Positions 49,448 to 59,300 of a DNA stretch of 64,000 bases are shown here, piece by piece; position 1 is the stretch's first letter; every line of letters begins with the position of its first letter. The DNA is from Halorubrum sp. JWXQ-INN 858. Lineage in GTDB: Archaea > Halobacteriota > Halobacteria > Halobacteriales > Haloferacaceae. The position numbers were made by a program, and so were the translations under genes. The stretch lies in the NCBI RefSeq assembly GCF_009806985.1, contig NZ_WUAX01000001.1:17353-81352 (forward strand), read 5' to 3'. Under the pieces are notes generated by a model, which worked only from the letters and a program-made list of their open reading frames with translations, made no database searches and was not told where the DNA came from.

Positions 49448-51487
49448 CTACTTCCCCTCGAACTCCGGCTCGCCATCGCCCATGAACGCCGTGAGCCCCT
49501 CCATGAGGTCGTCGGTGTTCATCACGTGGCCGAAGCCCATCGCCTCGACCTCGAGCCCGGCCTCCGCGTCGGTCCGCCCGGCGTGCATCGCGCGTTTCGT
49601 GTATCGCTGGGCGATCGGCGGCCCGGCCGCCAGGTCCGCCGCGAGCTCCCGGGCCCGGTCGTCGATCTCGTCGTTGTCGACGAGTTCGTTGATGAACCCG
49701 TACGACTCGAGCGTCGCCGCCTCGTAGCGGTCGGCGGTGAAGACGATCTCCTTGGCCCGCCCCTCGCCCACGATCCGGGCGAGCCGCTGGGTGCCGCCCC
49801 AGCCCGGGAGCAGGCCCAGGTCGTGTTCGGGCTGTCCGAGCTCCGAACGCTCCGAGGCGACCCGGAGGTCCGCGCAGGTCGCGAGCTCCATGCCGCCGCC
49901 GAGACAGTAGCCGTCGATGCCGGCGACGACCGGCTTGTCCGACGATTCGAGCTTCCCGAAGGTCGCTTGCCCCTTCCGCGAGAGCTCGACGGCGGCGATC
50001 GGGTCGGCCCCGCCGGCCGCCATGCTCTGGACGTCGGCCCCGGCCGAGAAGGCGCGGTCGCCCGCGCCGGTGAGCAGGATCGCCCGCACGTCGTCGTCCG
50101 CGTCGAGCGCGTCTATCGCGTCGGCGAGCTCGTCGAGGAGTTCGTCGCTGATCGTGTTCATCCGGTGGGGCCGGTCGATCTCGACGTGGCCGACCCGCTC
50201 GTCGACCGTGACCGACAGCGTCTCGTAGGCGTACCGGTCGGCCGAGCCGTCGCCGTCGGAACCGCCGGCTCCGTCCCCGGCGGCGTAGAACCCGCCCGCG
50301 TCGGCGGCCTCGCGGAGGTAGTCGACCGCCTCGTAGCGGGCCTCGCCGGTCTCCTCCGCCAAGGCGTCGAGCACGGCGACCAGCTCGTCGAGGCCTTCCG
50401 CGTCCGCGAGCTTCGCCGGTCCGTCGGGGAAGCCGGCCCCGAGCGTGACCGCCCGGTCGATCGCGTCGGCGTCCGCGACGTCGTCGCCGATGAGGCCGGC
50501 GACCTCGTTGGCCATGAGCGCGAGCAGTCGGCGACGAACGTCCGCGTCGGTCGCGTCCGACGGGATCTCGGCACCGCCGTTCTCGTAGTCGTAAAAGCCC
50601 TTGCCGGACTTCTTGCCGAGCTCGTCCGCCTCGACCTTCTCGGCGAGCAGCGGGCACGGACGGTACGCGTCGCCTGACACCTCGTGCATGTACTCGAGGA
50701 CGTGGAACCCCACGTCGATGCCGACCTGATCGGCGAGTTCGAACGAGCCCATCGGGAGCCCCATGTCGAACTTCGTCGTCGAGTCGACCGTCTCGATCGT
50801 CGCGTCGCCGGACTCGACGATCCACGCCGCCTCGTTCATCAACGGCACGAGCACCCGGTTGACGATGAACCCGGGGCTGTCCTTGCGGACGCGGACCGGC
50901 GTCTTCCCCATCGACTCCGCGAGCCCCTCGACGAGTTCAAGGGTCGCCTCGTCGGTGTGTGCGCCGGCGATGACCTCGACGAGGTCCATCCGGACCGGCG
51001 GGTTGAAAAAGTGCATCCCGCAGAACCGCTCGGGGCGGTCGGTGACCTCCGACAGCTCCGTGATCGAGAGGCTGGAGGTGTTCGTGACGAGGACGGCCTC
51101 GGCGGGGACGTACTCGATGACCTCCTCGTACACGTCCTTCTTGATCGACATCTTCTCGGGGACGACCTCGATCACCACGTCGGCGTCCCCCACCGCCGCC
51201 TCGAGATCGACGACGGGGTCGATGCGGTCGAGCGCGGCGTCGGCGGCCGACTCCTCGATCCGGTCCCGCTCGACGAGCTTCCCGAGCGACCACTCGATCT
51301 GCTCGTAGCCGTTCCGAACGAACTCCTCGTTGATGTCCCGCATCGCCACGTCGTAGCCGGCGAGCGCGGCGACCTCCGCGATGCCGTGGCCCATGTTCCC
51401 GGCCCCGAGCACCGCGATACGCTGGACGTCTTCGAGCTCCATGTCCATGCCCGAGCGATCGGAACGCCCGCGGTTCAACGTTTCCAT
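49448..51487 (-). CDS. Fused 3-hydroxyacyl-CoA dehydrogenase / enoyl-CoA hydratase
   Basis: The 679-residue protein joins a 3-hydroxyacyl-CoA dehydrogenase (about residues 20-400; NAD-binding RIAVLGAGNMGHGIAEVA, catalytic His in GMHFFNPPVRMD) and a C-terminal enoyl-CoA hydratase (about 415-679; GAGDRAFSAGADVQSM, GYCLGGGMELATCADLR). It would catalyse two consecutive beta-oxidation steps. A TATA-like aataaac 27-33 bases before ATG 51487 on this strand supports a leaderless start there, upstream of two later Met codons. Confidence 0.93.
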   Translation of the reverse strand: METLNRGRSDRSGMDMELEDVQRIAVLGAGNMGHGIAEVAALAGYDVAMRDINEEFVRNGYEQIEWSLGKLVERDRIEESAADAALDRIDPVVDLEAAVGDADVVIEVVPEKMSIKKDVYEEVIEYVPAEAVLVTNTSSLSITELSEVTDRPERFCGMHFFNPPVRMDLVEVIAGAHTDEATLELVEGLAESMGKTPVRVRKDSPGFIVNRVLVPLMNEAAWIVESGDATIETVDSTTKFDMGLPMGSFELADQVGIDVGFHVLEYMHEVSGDAYRPCPLLAEKVEADELGKKSGKGFYDYENGGAEIPSDATDADVRRRLLALMANEVAGLIGDDVADADAIDRAVTLGAGFPDGPAKLADAEGLDELVAVLDALAEETGEARYEAVDYLREAADAGGFYAAGDGAGGSDGDGSADRYAYETLSVTVDERVGHVEIDRPHRMNTISDELLDELADAIDALDADDDVRAILLTGAGDRAFSAGADVQSMAAGGADPIAAVELSRKGQATFGKLESSDKPVVAGIDGYCLGGGMELATCADLRVASERSELGQPEHDLGLLPGWGGTQRLARIVGEGRAKEIVFTADRYEAATLESYGFINELVDNDEIDDRARELAADLAAGPPIAQRYTKRAMHAGRTDAEAGLEVEAMGFGHVMNTDDLMEGLTAFMGDGEPEFEGK

Positions 51488-51550
51488 CTTTGAAACGAGA
51501 AACCGAGTGGCTGTTTATTATCGGAACAGTCGCCGTGTCGGGTCCGCCGA

Positions 51551-52093
51551 TCACTCGGGAGTCGCGTACTTCCGCACGGTCGACGCGATCAGCGGGACCT
51601 CGTACTCCTCGCCGTTGTACGCCTTGTACATCAGGAACACCCACGCGATGAGGGCCACGGGCGCGAGCAGCAAGCTGCCGAGCCCGAGCAGGGCCGCGGC
51701 GATCCAGCCGACGACGGGGATCAGCGCCAGCACGGTCGAGACGACCGTGAGCACGATCGACGCGACGAACAGCCCGCCGAACACGGCAGTGCTCTGTACC
51801 GCGTGAAACCGAACGAACGCGTCCTCGGGCTCCAACACGTAAAAGAGGATCCCGGTGAACGGTCCGAGCAGATAGCTCAGCGCGCCGGCGACGTTGGCGT
51901 CCAGGCCGGTTCCGGTGTCGGCGGCGTCGTCCCCGGCCACCGCTTCTTCGGACCCGATATCCGCCGACGGGCTTGCCCCCTCGCCGACCCCCTCGTCCAC
52001 GCGTTCTTCCGCACTCGACTCCCCGTTCGCGTGCTCGTCGGTTTCCGACTCCGCCGTGGCGTCCTCGACCGAAGACGATGTGTCTGTTACCAT
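51551..52093 (-). CDS. DUF4870-family membrane protein with acidic N-terminus
   Basis: This 180-residue protein has an acidic low-complexity front (residues 1-70), then GALSYLLGPFTGILFYVLEPEDAFVRFHAVQSTAVF, the typical DUF4870/Tic20-like start. Two or three hydrophobic helices follow, ending about residue 160. Function is unknown. A TATA-like tgtattaaag lies about 30 bases upstream on the minus strand. Confidence 0.83.
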   Translation of the reverse strand: MVTDTSSSVEDATAESETDEHANGESSAEERVDEGVGEGASPSADIGSEEAVAGDDAADTGTGLDANVAGALSYLLGPFTGILFYVLEPEDAFVRFHAVQSTAVFGGLFVASIVLTVVSTVLALIPVVGWIAAALLGLGSLLLAPVALIAWVFLMYKAYNGEEYEVPLIASTVRKYATPE

Positions 52094-52215
52094 ATGTCTC
52101 GTTCCGGTACTGGTACGCTCACTGATGTATTAAAGATACACTCCGTATCGGGGCGCAGGCCGACTCCGAGCGTCGAAACGCCCCGCTGGTCCCCGTCGAA
52201 CCGCCGTCCGCTCGC

Positions 52216-53184
52216 TCAGTCGTCGGCTGCGGCGATCAGGTTCCGCAGGTCGTCGCCCGACTCGAGCGCGGCGACGTTGTCGGCGACGATGTCCGCGAGC
52301 CGGTCCCAGTGTTTCGGTGTGTGTCCGCCGGTGTGGGGGGTGATGAGGCAGTTCTCCAACCCCCAGAGCGGATGGTCCGCGGGGAGCGGTTCGGGGTCGG
52401 TCACGTCGAGTGCGGCCCCCCGGATCCCGTTCGACCGGAGCGCCGACACCAGCGCGTCGGTGTCGACGATCCCCCCGCGGGCGGCGTTGACGAGGACGGC
52501 GTGGGGCGACAGCGTCGCGAGCTCCGACTCCCCGATCAGCCCGCGGGTGAGGTCGTTGAGCGGGCAGGCGAGGACGACGTAGTCGCTCCGGGCGAGCACG
52601 TCGTGGATCGCGTCCGTCTCGAACCCGACGACTTCGTCCGTCGGACCGCCCTTCGAGGGGGTGTACCGGACGCCGAGCGTCTCCACGTCGAACCCCTGCA
52701 GGCGATCGACGACCTCCTGACCGATCGAGCCCAGCCCGATCACGGCCACCGTGCTTCCGGCCAACTCGAACGACTGGAAGTGGCGCCACTCGGCGTTCGA
52801 CTTGCGCCGCCACCCCTCGTGGAGCCGTCGGGCGAAGACGAGCATGTTGCCGATCGACTGTTCGGCGATCCCCGGCGCGTGGATCCCCCCCGCGTTCGTG
52901 ACGGCCACGCCGTGCTCGGCGAGCGCGTCGACCGGTACGTGGTCGGTGCCGGCGAAGGTGCAGGCGAACAGCTCCAGCCGGTCGGCGTCCGCGACGAGGT
53001 CCTCCTCGACGGAGATCCCCGTGACGACGCGGGCCCGAGGGACGAGCTCGCGCTCGTCACGTGGCGTCCGCGCCAGCGCGACTTCGTGGTCGGGGAGCCG
53101 CTCCCGAAGCCGGTCGGCGTACGATTCCATCGACAGTCCCTCGGTCCCCTCGCGGAGGACGACGACGTCTGGCTGATCGCTCAT
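52216..53184 (-). CDS. D-2-hydroxyacid dehydrogenase family protein
   Basis: The 322-residue NAD-dependent enzyme has the Rossmann motif VIGLGSIGQEVVDRL near residue 148, the catalytic Arg in VNAARGGIVD, a Glu in DVTDPEPLPADHPLW and the His in ITPHTGGHT. It reduces a 2-ketoacid or oxidises a D-2-hydroxyacid; substrate unknown. It is divergent from the second M20 hydrolase. A 14-bp palindrome (53196-53209) lies just before its ATG. Confidence 0.92.
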   Translation of the reverse strand: MSDQPDVVVLREGTEGLSMESYADRLRERLPDHEVALARTPRDERELVPRARVVTGISVEEDLVADADRLELFACTFAGTDHVPVDALAEHGVAVTNAGGIHAPGIAEQSIGNMLVFARRLHEGWRRKSNAEWRHFQSFELAGSTVAVIGLGSIGQEVVDRLQGFDVETLGVRYTPSKGGPTDEVVGFETDAIHDVLARSDYVVLACPLNDLTRGLIGESELATLSPHAVLVNAARGGIVDTDALVSALRSNGIRGAALDVTDPEPLPADHPLWGLENCLITPHTGGHTPKHWDRLADIVADNVAALESGDDLRNLIAAADD

Positions 53185-53257
53185 TGGTGAACACGCCGCC
53201 GTACGGCGGTGATGTCCGGTGTTCGACGGTCGGCTACTTACCTTTTTTGTAGTCGAA

Positions 53258-53276
53258 GTACACGATGATCGTGTAC
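53258..53276 (+). promoter_or_regulatory. Candidate operator of the second M20 hydrolase
   Basis: A perfect 9-1-9 inverted repeat GTACACGAT-G-ATCGTGTAC lies 32-50 bases before ATG 53308 and abuts a TATA-like gtttaag (53277-53283). A matching GTACAC-N7-GTGTAY site overlaps the start of the class III aminotransferase gene. Confidence 0.6.
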
Positions 53277-53307
53277 GTTTAAGTCCGTCCGCGTGCCACG
53301 GGAGCAC

Positions 53308-54648
53308 ATGACGGAGCGCGTTTCCGATCGACTCGTCGAGCTGCGCCGAGGGTTCCACCGCCATCCGGAGCCCGGCTGGCGCGAGTTCTACACGACCCAC
53401 CGGCTCGTCGAGGAGATCGAGCGCCTCGACGTCGACGAGCTCGCGGTCGGCCGCGAAGCCTACGATCCCGACGACCGGATGGCGGTCCTCGACGACGACG
53501 CGTACGAGCCGTGGGTCGAGCGCGCGCGCGAGCGCGGAGCCCGCGAGGACGTCCTGGAGCGAACCGCGGGCGGCGTCACCGGCTGCGTGGCCGTCCTCGA
53601 CCGCGGCGAGGGGCCCGCCGTCGGGCTCCGCGTGGACATCGACGGGCTGTTCATCGAGGAGTCGACCGACGAGGACCACCTCCCCGCCCGCGAAGGGTTC
53701 CGATCGGGGATCGAGGGGGCGATGCACGCCTGCGGCCACGACGCCCACATGACGTGGGGGCTCGCCGTCCTCGAGGCGGTCGCCGCAAGCGACTTCGCCG
53801 GCCGGTTCGTCGTCTTCTTCCAGCCCGCCGAGGAGCTGAGCGGCGGCGGCCACCCGATGGCGGAGAGCCGCTTCGCCGACGGGCTCGACCGGCTGTTCGC
53901 GGTCCACGTCGGGCTCGATCACCCGACCGGACGGGTCGTCGCCGGGATCGAGCGTCCACTCGCGATGTGTCACGTCGACGCGGCGTTCAAAGGCGTGTCC
54001 GCGCACGCGGGGAAGGCACCCGAGGAGGGCGAGAACGCGATGCAGGCGCTCGGCACCGCCATCTCGAACGCCTACGGGATCCCACGGCATAGCGGAGGAA
54101 TGACCCGGGTGAACGTCGGCTACGCGGAGGCTGGCAGCGCGAGCAACGTGATCGCCGATCACGCCCGCGTCGAGGCGGAAGCCCGCGGCGAGACGACCGC
54201 GCTGATGGAGTACGCGAAGTCCCGGCTCGAACGGGCGTTCCGAGGGGCCGCCGAGTCACACGGCTGTTCGCTCGAGTTCGACGTCGTCAGCGAGTCGCCG
54301 CGCGCGGACAGCGACCCCGCGCTCGTCGATCACGTCGCGAGCGTCGCCCGCGGGGTCGACGGGGTGACGGAGGTCGTCCCCACCGCGGACTTCGGCGCGA
54401 GCGAGGACGCGACGTTCCTGATGGAGCGCGTTCAGGCGGACGGCGGGCTCGCGACGTACCTCATCGTCGGTACCGACCACCCGGACTCCCACCACACGCC
54501 CGCGTTCGACGTCGACGAACGGAGCCTCCGGATCGGCGTCGACGTCCTGACCGAGTCGATCCTACGCGTCGAGGGGACCGACGACGGCCCCACGGGAACC
54601 GAAGCCGCCGAGGGAAGCGACTGTCGTTCGGAGCGAAACGGGAGGTAG
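53308..54648 (+). CDS. M20-family amidohydrolase, second copy
   Basis: The 446-residue enzyme has VGLRVDIDGLF near residue 108, MHACGHDAHMTWGLA near 143 and FFQPAEE near 178. It is a paralogue of the M20 gene at 34683-35957, sharing YGIPRHSGGMTRVNVG. It probably removes an acyl or aminobenzoyl group from an amino acid. It lies between a D-2-hydroxyacid dehydrogenase and an aminotransferase with a shared operator. ATG 53308 is chosen for its spacing from the TATA-like gtttaag; GTG 53293 is possible. Confidence 0.92.
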   Translation: MTERVSDRLVELRRGFHRHPEPGWREFYTTHRLVEEIERLDVDELAVGREAYDPDDRMAVLDDDAYEPWVERARERGAREDVLERTAGGVTGCVAVLDRGEGPAVGLRVDIDGLFIEESTDEDHLPAREGFRSGIEGAMHACGHDAHMTWGLAVLEAVAASDFAGRFVVFFQPAEELSGGGHPMAESRFADGLDRLFAVHVGLDHPTGRVVAGIERPLAMCHVDAAFKGVSAHAGKAPEEGENAMQALGTAISNAYGIPRHSGGMTRVNVGYAEAGSASNVIADHARVEAEARGETTALMEYAKSRLERAFRGAAESHGCSLEFDVVSESPRADSDPALVDHVASVARGVDGVTEVVPTADFGASEDATFLMERVQADGGLATYLIVGTDHPDSHHTPAFDVDERSLRIGVDVLTESILRVEGTDDGPTGTEAAEGSDCRSERNGR

Positions 54649-54730
54649 GGTGCTCGATCGGAGCGAAACGTGAGGAGGGTGCTCGAAGGGAGGGGGAGAG
54701 GGAGGGGAGCGGGGATCGGCCAGTCGTCGG

Positions 54731-56092
54731 CTACGCCGCGATCGACGCTGAATCCGCCGCGGCCGCGGCGTCGAGGAAGATCGAGATCCCGAGCTCGATC
54801 TCCCGTTCCGTCGAGTCGAGCGGCGGCAGTAGCCGGATCGTCTTCTTCCCGCAGCCGAGCGTGAGCAGGCCGCGGTCGAGCGCCTCGGCGACCACGGCGT
54901 CGCGACGGTCGGGCGCGTCGAACTCGACCGCGAGCATCAGCCCCTTCCCGCGCACGTCGACGACCGACCCTGGGGCGTCGTCCGCGAGCAGCTCGCGCGC
55001 CTGCCGACCGCGGTCGGTCGCGTTCGCGAGGAGGTCGTGTTCCTCGATCGCCTCGATCGTGAACGCCCCCATCATCGAGCCGAGGAGGTCGCCGCCGCCG
55101 AACGTGGAGCCGAGGCGGTTCTTCTCCTCGGGGAACAGCTCCGATCGCGACACGGTCGCGCCGACCCGCAGCGCCTTCGCCGCCGAGATGACGTCCGGCT
55201 CGATGTCGTAGTGGTCGGAGGCCCAGAACTCCCCGGTCCGACCGACGCCCGACTGGATCTCGTCGACGACGAGCGGGATGTCGTACTCGTCGGTCACCGC
55301 CCCGACCTCCGCCATGAACGCCTCGCTCGGGAACCGATAGCCGCCGACGCCCTGTATCGGTTCGAGCACGACGAACGCGACCTCCTCGGGGTTCACGTGA
55401 CCACCTTCCGGCGCGAGCGCGTTCCGGAGCCGCGACCCGTCGCCGGTGAAGAACCCGCAGTCGCACGTCGCCGCGGTACACTCACGGTCCGCACAGAACG
55501 GGACCGTCTCGATCCCGGCGATCTCCGGGTAGTGGCGGGTGTACACCTCCTTCGATTTGGTGAGCGAGAGGGTTCCGAGCGTCCGGCCGTGGAAGCTCCC
55601 GCCGAACGCGTAGCCGTACTTCGCCGCGGGCTTGTGATCGTGTGCCACCTTCATCGCGTTCTCGACGGCCTCCGCCCCCGAGTTCGAGAGGAACACGGTG
55701 TCCATCCCGTACCGCGAGGAGACGTCCGTCAGCTTCTCCATCAGGTGGCTGGAGCCGGGGACCACCGACGACTCGGGATCCGGTCCCGCCCCGAAGTACA
55801 TGTCCTGCCCGGCGATCTTCATCGGCTCGACGAGGTCGAACTCCCGGAGCTTTCCGAGCACCTTCCCGTTGTTGTAGCCGAGCGGCGCGGCCCCGATGTG
55901 ACACGTGAAGTCCATGAGGACGTTGCCGTCGACGTCGGTGACGAACGGGCCGTCCGCCTCGCGCGTCACGTCCCAGACGAACTCGTGGGAGTACTCGCTG
56001 GGGGCGGCGTGTTCGCCGTGGTACGCCACCCACTTCTCGGCGTTCGGCCCCGGAAGCCCGCCGGCGTCCGGCTCCGCGGTGTCCCTATTCAT
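54731..56092 (-). CDS. Class III aminotransferase (4-aminobutyrate/ornithine type)
   Basis: The 453-residue PLP enzyme has FLSNSGAEAVENAMKVA near residue 138, GGSFHGRTLGTLSLT near 163, LVVDEIQSGVGRTGEFWAS near 275 with the PLP Asp, and AAKALRVGATVSRSELFP near 310. The usual PLP lysine context reads SAAKALRVG, so Lys is present. A CxxC-type insert (CADRECTAATCDCGFF) near residues 200-215 is characteristic of a subset of archaeal enzymes. The substrate is likely an omega-amino acid. The start codon overlaps an operator also present before the M20 hydrolase. Confidence 0.9.
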   Translation of the reverse strand: MNRDTAEPDAGGLPGPNAEKWVAYHGEHAAPSEYSHEFVWDVTREADGPFVTDVDGNVLMDFTCHIGAAPLGYNNGKVLGKLREFDLVEPMKIAGQDMYFGAGPDPESSVVPGSSHLMEKLTDVSSRYGMDTVFLSNSGAEAVENAMKVAHDHKPAAKYGYAFGGSFHGRTLGTLSLTKSKEVYTRHYPEIAGIETVPFCADRECTAATCDCGFFTGDGSRLRNALAPEGGHVNPEEVAFVVLEPIQGVGGYRFPSEAFMAEVGAVTDEYDIPLVVDEIQSGVGRTGEFWASDHYDIEPDVISAAKALRVGATVSRSELFPEEKNRLGSTFGGGDLLGSMMGAFTIEAIEEHDLLANATDRGRQARELLADDAPGSVVDVRGKGLMLAVEFDAPDRRDAVVAEALDRGLLTLGCGKKTIRLLPPLDSTEREIELGISIFLDAAAAADSASIAA

Positions 56093-56109
56093 ACACAGAT
56101 AACGTGTAC
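56091..56109 (-). promoter_or_regulatory. Candidate operator at the aminotransferase start
   Basis: On the minus strand GTACAC-N7-GTGTAT overlaps the ATG, and a TATA-like ttttaatg lies about 28-35 bases upstream of the start. The half-sites match the operator at 53258-53276. A factor here would block a leaderless transcript, which fits a repressor. Confidence 0.55.
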
Positions 56110-56388
56110 ACCATACATTAAAAGTTGTTCTCGCGTGCGGTTCACCGTCGGAACGAGGGGTTCGAAGCGAGGCGTTCGGAACGGGGAGATCAGGACTGGC
56201 GGCTCGAAAGGCTGAAGGGTGGAACGCGAACGCTGGGGCGCGTCGCCCCGGCCGACCGTTGAAACCGGATGCCGAACCAGCGTGCCCCGTGAGCTGAACG
56301 ACGACCCACGTCGGTCGGGGCGGGTGTACGGCGAGCCGTCGTGGGCGCGGAACGGAGCCGTCTGTCAGCTACTCGTCCGCGAGCGGCG

Positions 56389-59300
56389 CTACTCGCCCCA
56401 GTTTTCGACGCGCTGCGGACGGTCGGAGACCGCCATCACGTCGAGGTCGTCGTCCGCGTGTTCGATCGCTTCGAGCGCCGCCAGCGCGCTGGCGTGCGTC
56501 GAGAAGTACGTGATCTCCTCCTCGACGGCGACCTCGAGCAGCTCGCGCTGTCTGGAGACGATGAGGTCGATCTCGCCGCGACGGGCCGCCTCGACGAGGT
56601 CCGTCGCCGTCGACAGCTCGAAGTGAGCCGAGAACTCCTCGACGAGCGCCTCCCCGGCGGCGGTGTCGGGATCGGGGAACTCCTCGGCGGAGAGGTCGAC
56701 GACGGCCGTGCCCGACTCCGGGATCGGCTTGCCGGTCGAGTCCTGCGCCTTGTCGTACGCCTTGCCGAACGAGCGGGCCGTCCCCATCACTTCGCCGGTC
56801 GACTTCATCTCGGGGCCCAGACGCGGGTCGGAGCCCGGCAGGCGGTCGAACGGGAGGACGACCTCCTTCACGCTCCGGTGTTCGGGGATCCGTTCCTCGG
56901 CTTCGAGGTCCGCGAGCGACAGGTCCGTCATCACCTTCGCGGCCAGCTTCGCGATGGGGACGCCCGTCGCCTTCGAGACGAACGGTACCGTCCGCGAGGA
57001 GCGCGGGTTCGCCTCCAACACGTACACAGACGGCTCGGCCTCCGGGTCGTGGACGCCGGTCACCGCCAGCTGCACGTTCAGCAGACCGACCGTGTCGAGC
57101 GCGCGGGCGATGTCCTCGGTCACCTCGCGGACCCGAGCGAGGGTCGCGTCGTCGAGCGAGCGGGGCGGGATCATACACGCCGAGTCGCCGGAGTGAACGC
57201 CGGCGCTCTCGACGTGCTCCATCACGCCGCCGATCAGCACGTCGTCGCCGTCGGCGACGGCGTCGACGTCCAGCTCGACCGCGTCCGAGAGGAACTGGTC
57301 GACGAGGATCGGCTTGTCGGGGGCGACGCGCACCGCCTCCTCGATGTAGCGTTCCAGCTCCTCGTCGTCCTCGACGACGCGCATCGCGCGTCCGCCGAGC
57401 ACGTAGGAGGGACGAACCAGCACGGGGTAGCCGATCCGGTGGGCCAGATCGAGCGCCTCGTCCCGGCTGGTCGCGGTGTCGCCCTCCGGTTGGGCGACGC
57501 CGATCTCGTCCATCAGAACGTTGAAGCGGTCGCGGTCCTCCGCGAGGTCCATCGCCTCGACGCTCGTTCCCATGACCTCACAGTCGAGCCCGCGGCGCTC
57601 GATCTCCGCTTTGAGCGGTTCGCCGACGTTCACGGAGGTCTGGCCGCCGAACTGGACCATCACGCCGTCAGCGCCGGTCGTCTCGATCACGTCCGCGATC
57701 TCCTCCGCGGAGATGGGCTCGAAGAAGAGCCCGTCGGAGGTGTCGTAGTCGGTCGACACCGTCTCGGGGTTGTTGTTGACGACGTGTGCGTCGATGCCGA
57801 GCTCGCGGAGCGCGCGGACCGCGTGCACCGCACAGTAGTCGAACTCGACGCCCTGGCCGATCCGGATCGGACCGCCCCCGACGACCACGACGCTCTCCAC
57901 GTCGGCGTCGACGCGGACCTCGTTCCGGGTCCCCGCCGTGTCCGCGCCCCGCAGGAACTCGGGCAGCCGGGCCGAGTAGTAGTACGGGGTCGACGCCTCG
58001 AACTCGCCGGCACAGGTGTCGACCTGTTTGAACGTCCGGGCGGGGACGTCGGCCTCCACGTCGCTCACGTCGGCCTCGACGCCGCCGGCCACGGCCGTCG
58101 CGGCGATCTCCGCGTTCGTCCGACCGGCCGAGGCGGCGGGCGTGAACTCGCCCGTCGCGGCCGCCGCGGTCGCCTCCGACACGTTCGCGAAGCGCTCGAC
58201 GTACCAGCGGTGGATGTCCGTGAGGTCGACCACGTCGTCGACGGAGTAGCCGCGGTCGAACGCCTCGAACATCGCGTACGGGCGGTCCGGGCTCGGCCTG
58301 ACGAGGTACTCGGCTTCGAGCTCGTCGTCGCTCACGTCCGCGAAGTCGACGGCGGGGTCGTACTCCGAGGAACGGAGCGCCTTCGTGAGGCTCTCCTCGA
58401 ACGTCCGACCGATGGCCATCGCCTCGCCGGTCGACTTCATCGCCGTGCCGAGCTCGAAGTCGACGTCCTCGAACTTGTCGATGGGCCAGCGCGGTACCTT
58501 CGTCACCACGTAGTCGATGGCGGGCTCGAAGGCGGCGGTCGTCTCGCCGGTGATCTCGTTGTCGATCTCGTGGAGCCGCTTGCCGAGCGCGACCTTCGCG
58601 GTGACGCGGGCGATCGGGTAGCCGGTCGCCTTCGAAGCCAGCGCCGACGACCGCGAGACGCGGGGGTTGACCTCGACGACGCGGTACTCCCCGCCGGGAG
58701 TCCCGTCGTCGCGCCAGGCGAACTGAATGTTACAGCCGCCCTGGATGCCCAGCTCGCGGATCACGCCGAGCGCCGCGTCGCGCATCTCCTGGTGACCGTC
58801 GTCCGGGATGACCTGTGATGGGGTCACGACCGTCGACTCGCCGGTGTGGATCCCCATCGGGTCGATGTTCTCCATGTTGCAGATGATGATACAGGAGTCG
58901 TCGGCGTCCCGCATCACCTCGTACTCCAACTCGACCCAGCCCGCGATGGACTCCGTGATCAGCACCTCGCTGTTCCGGGAGAGCCGCAGCCCCTTGCGGA
59001 CGCGCTCGACGAGCTCCTCGAAGTCGTCGACGACGCCGGAGCCGGAGCCGCCGAGCGTGTAAGTCGTCCGGGCGATGACCGGGAGTCCACCGACCTCGTC
59101 GACCGCGTCCTGGACGCGCTCGCGGAGCGCACCCTCGTCGAAGTCGGTGACTGACTCGCCCTCGTCGAGGGAGATGGTCGTCGACTGGGGGACGGGCTGG
59201 CCGATCTTCTCCATGCGCTGGCGGAAGAGGTCCCGGTCCTCCGTCGCGTAGATCGTGTCCAACGGGGTCCCCATGACCTCGACGTCGTGCTCCTCGAGGA

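Noticed and set aside
53293..53307. GTG start five codons upstream of the second M20 gene's ATG
   Set aside because: Spacing from the TATA-like gtttaag is too short for a leaderless start at the GTG; the ATG fits better, though the GTG is not excluded.
56341..58818. Long open frame antisense to carB (825 residues)
   Set aside because: It is a shadow of carB; the product is a run of Val/Arg/Asp/Leu with no domain pattern, as is usual on the complement of haloarchaeal genes.
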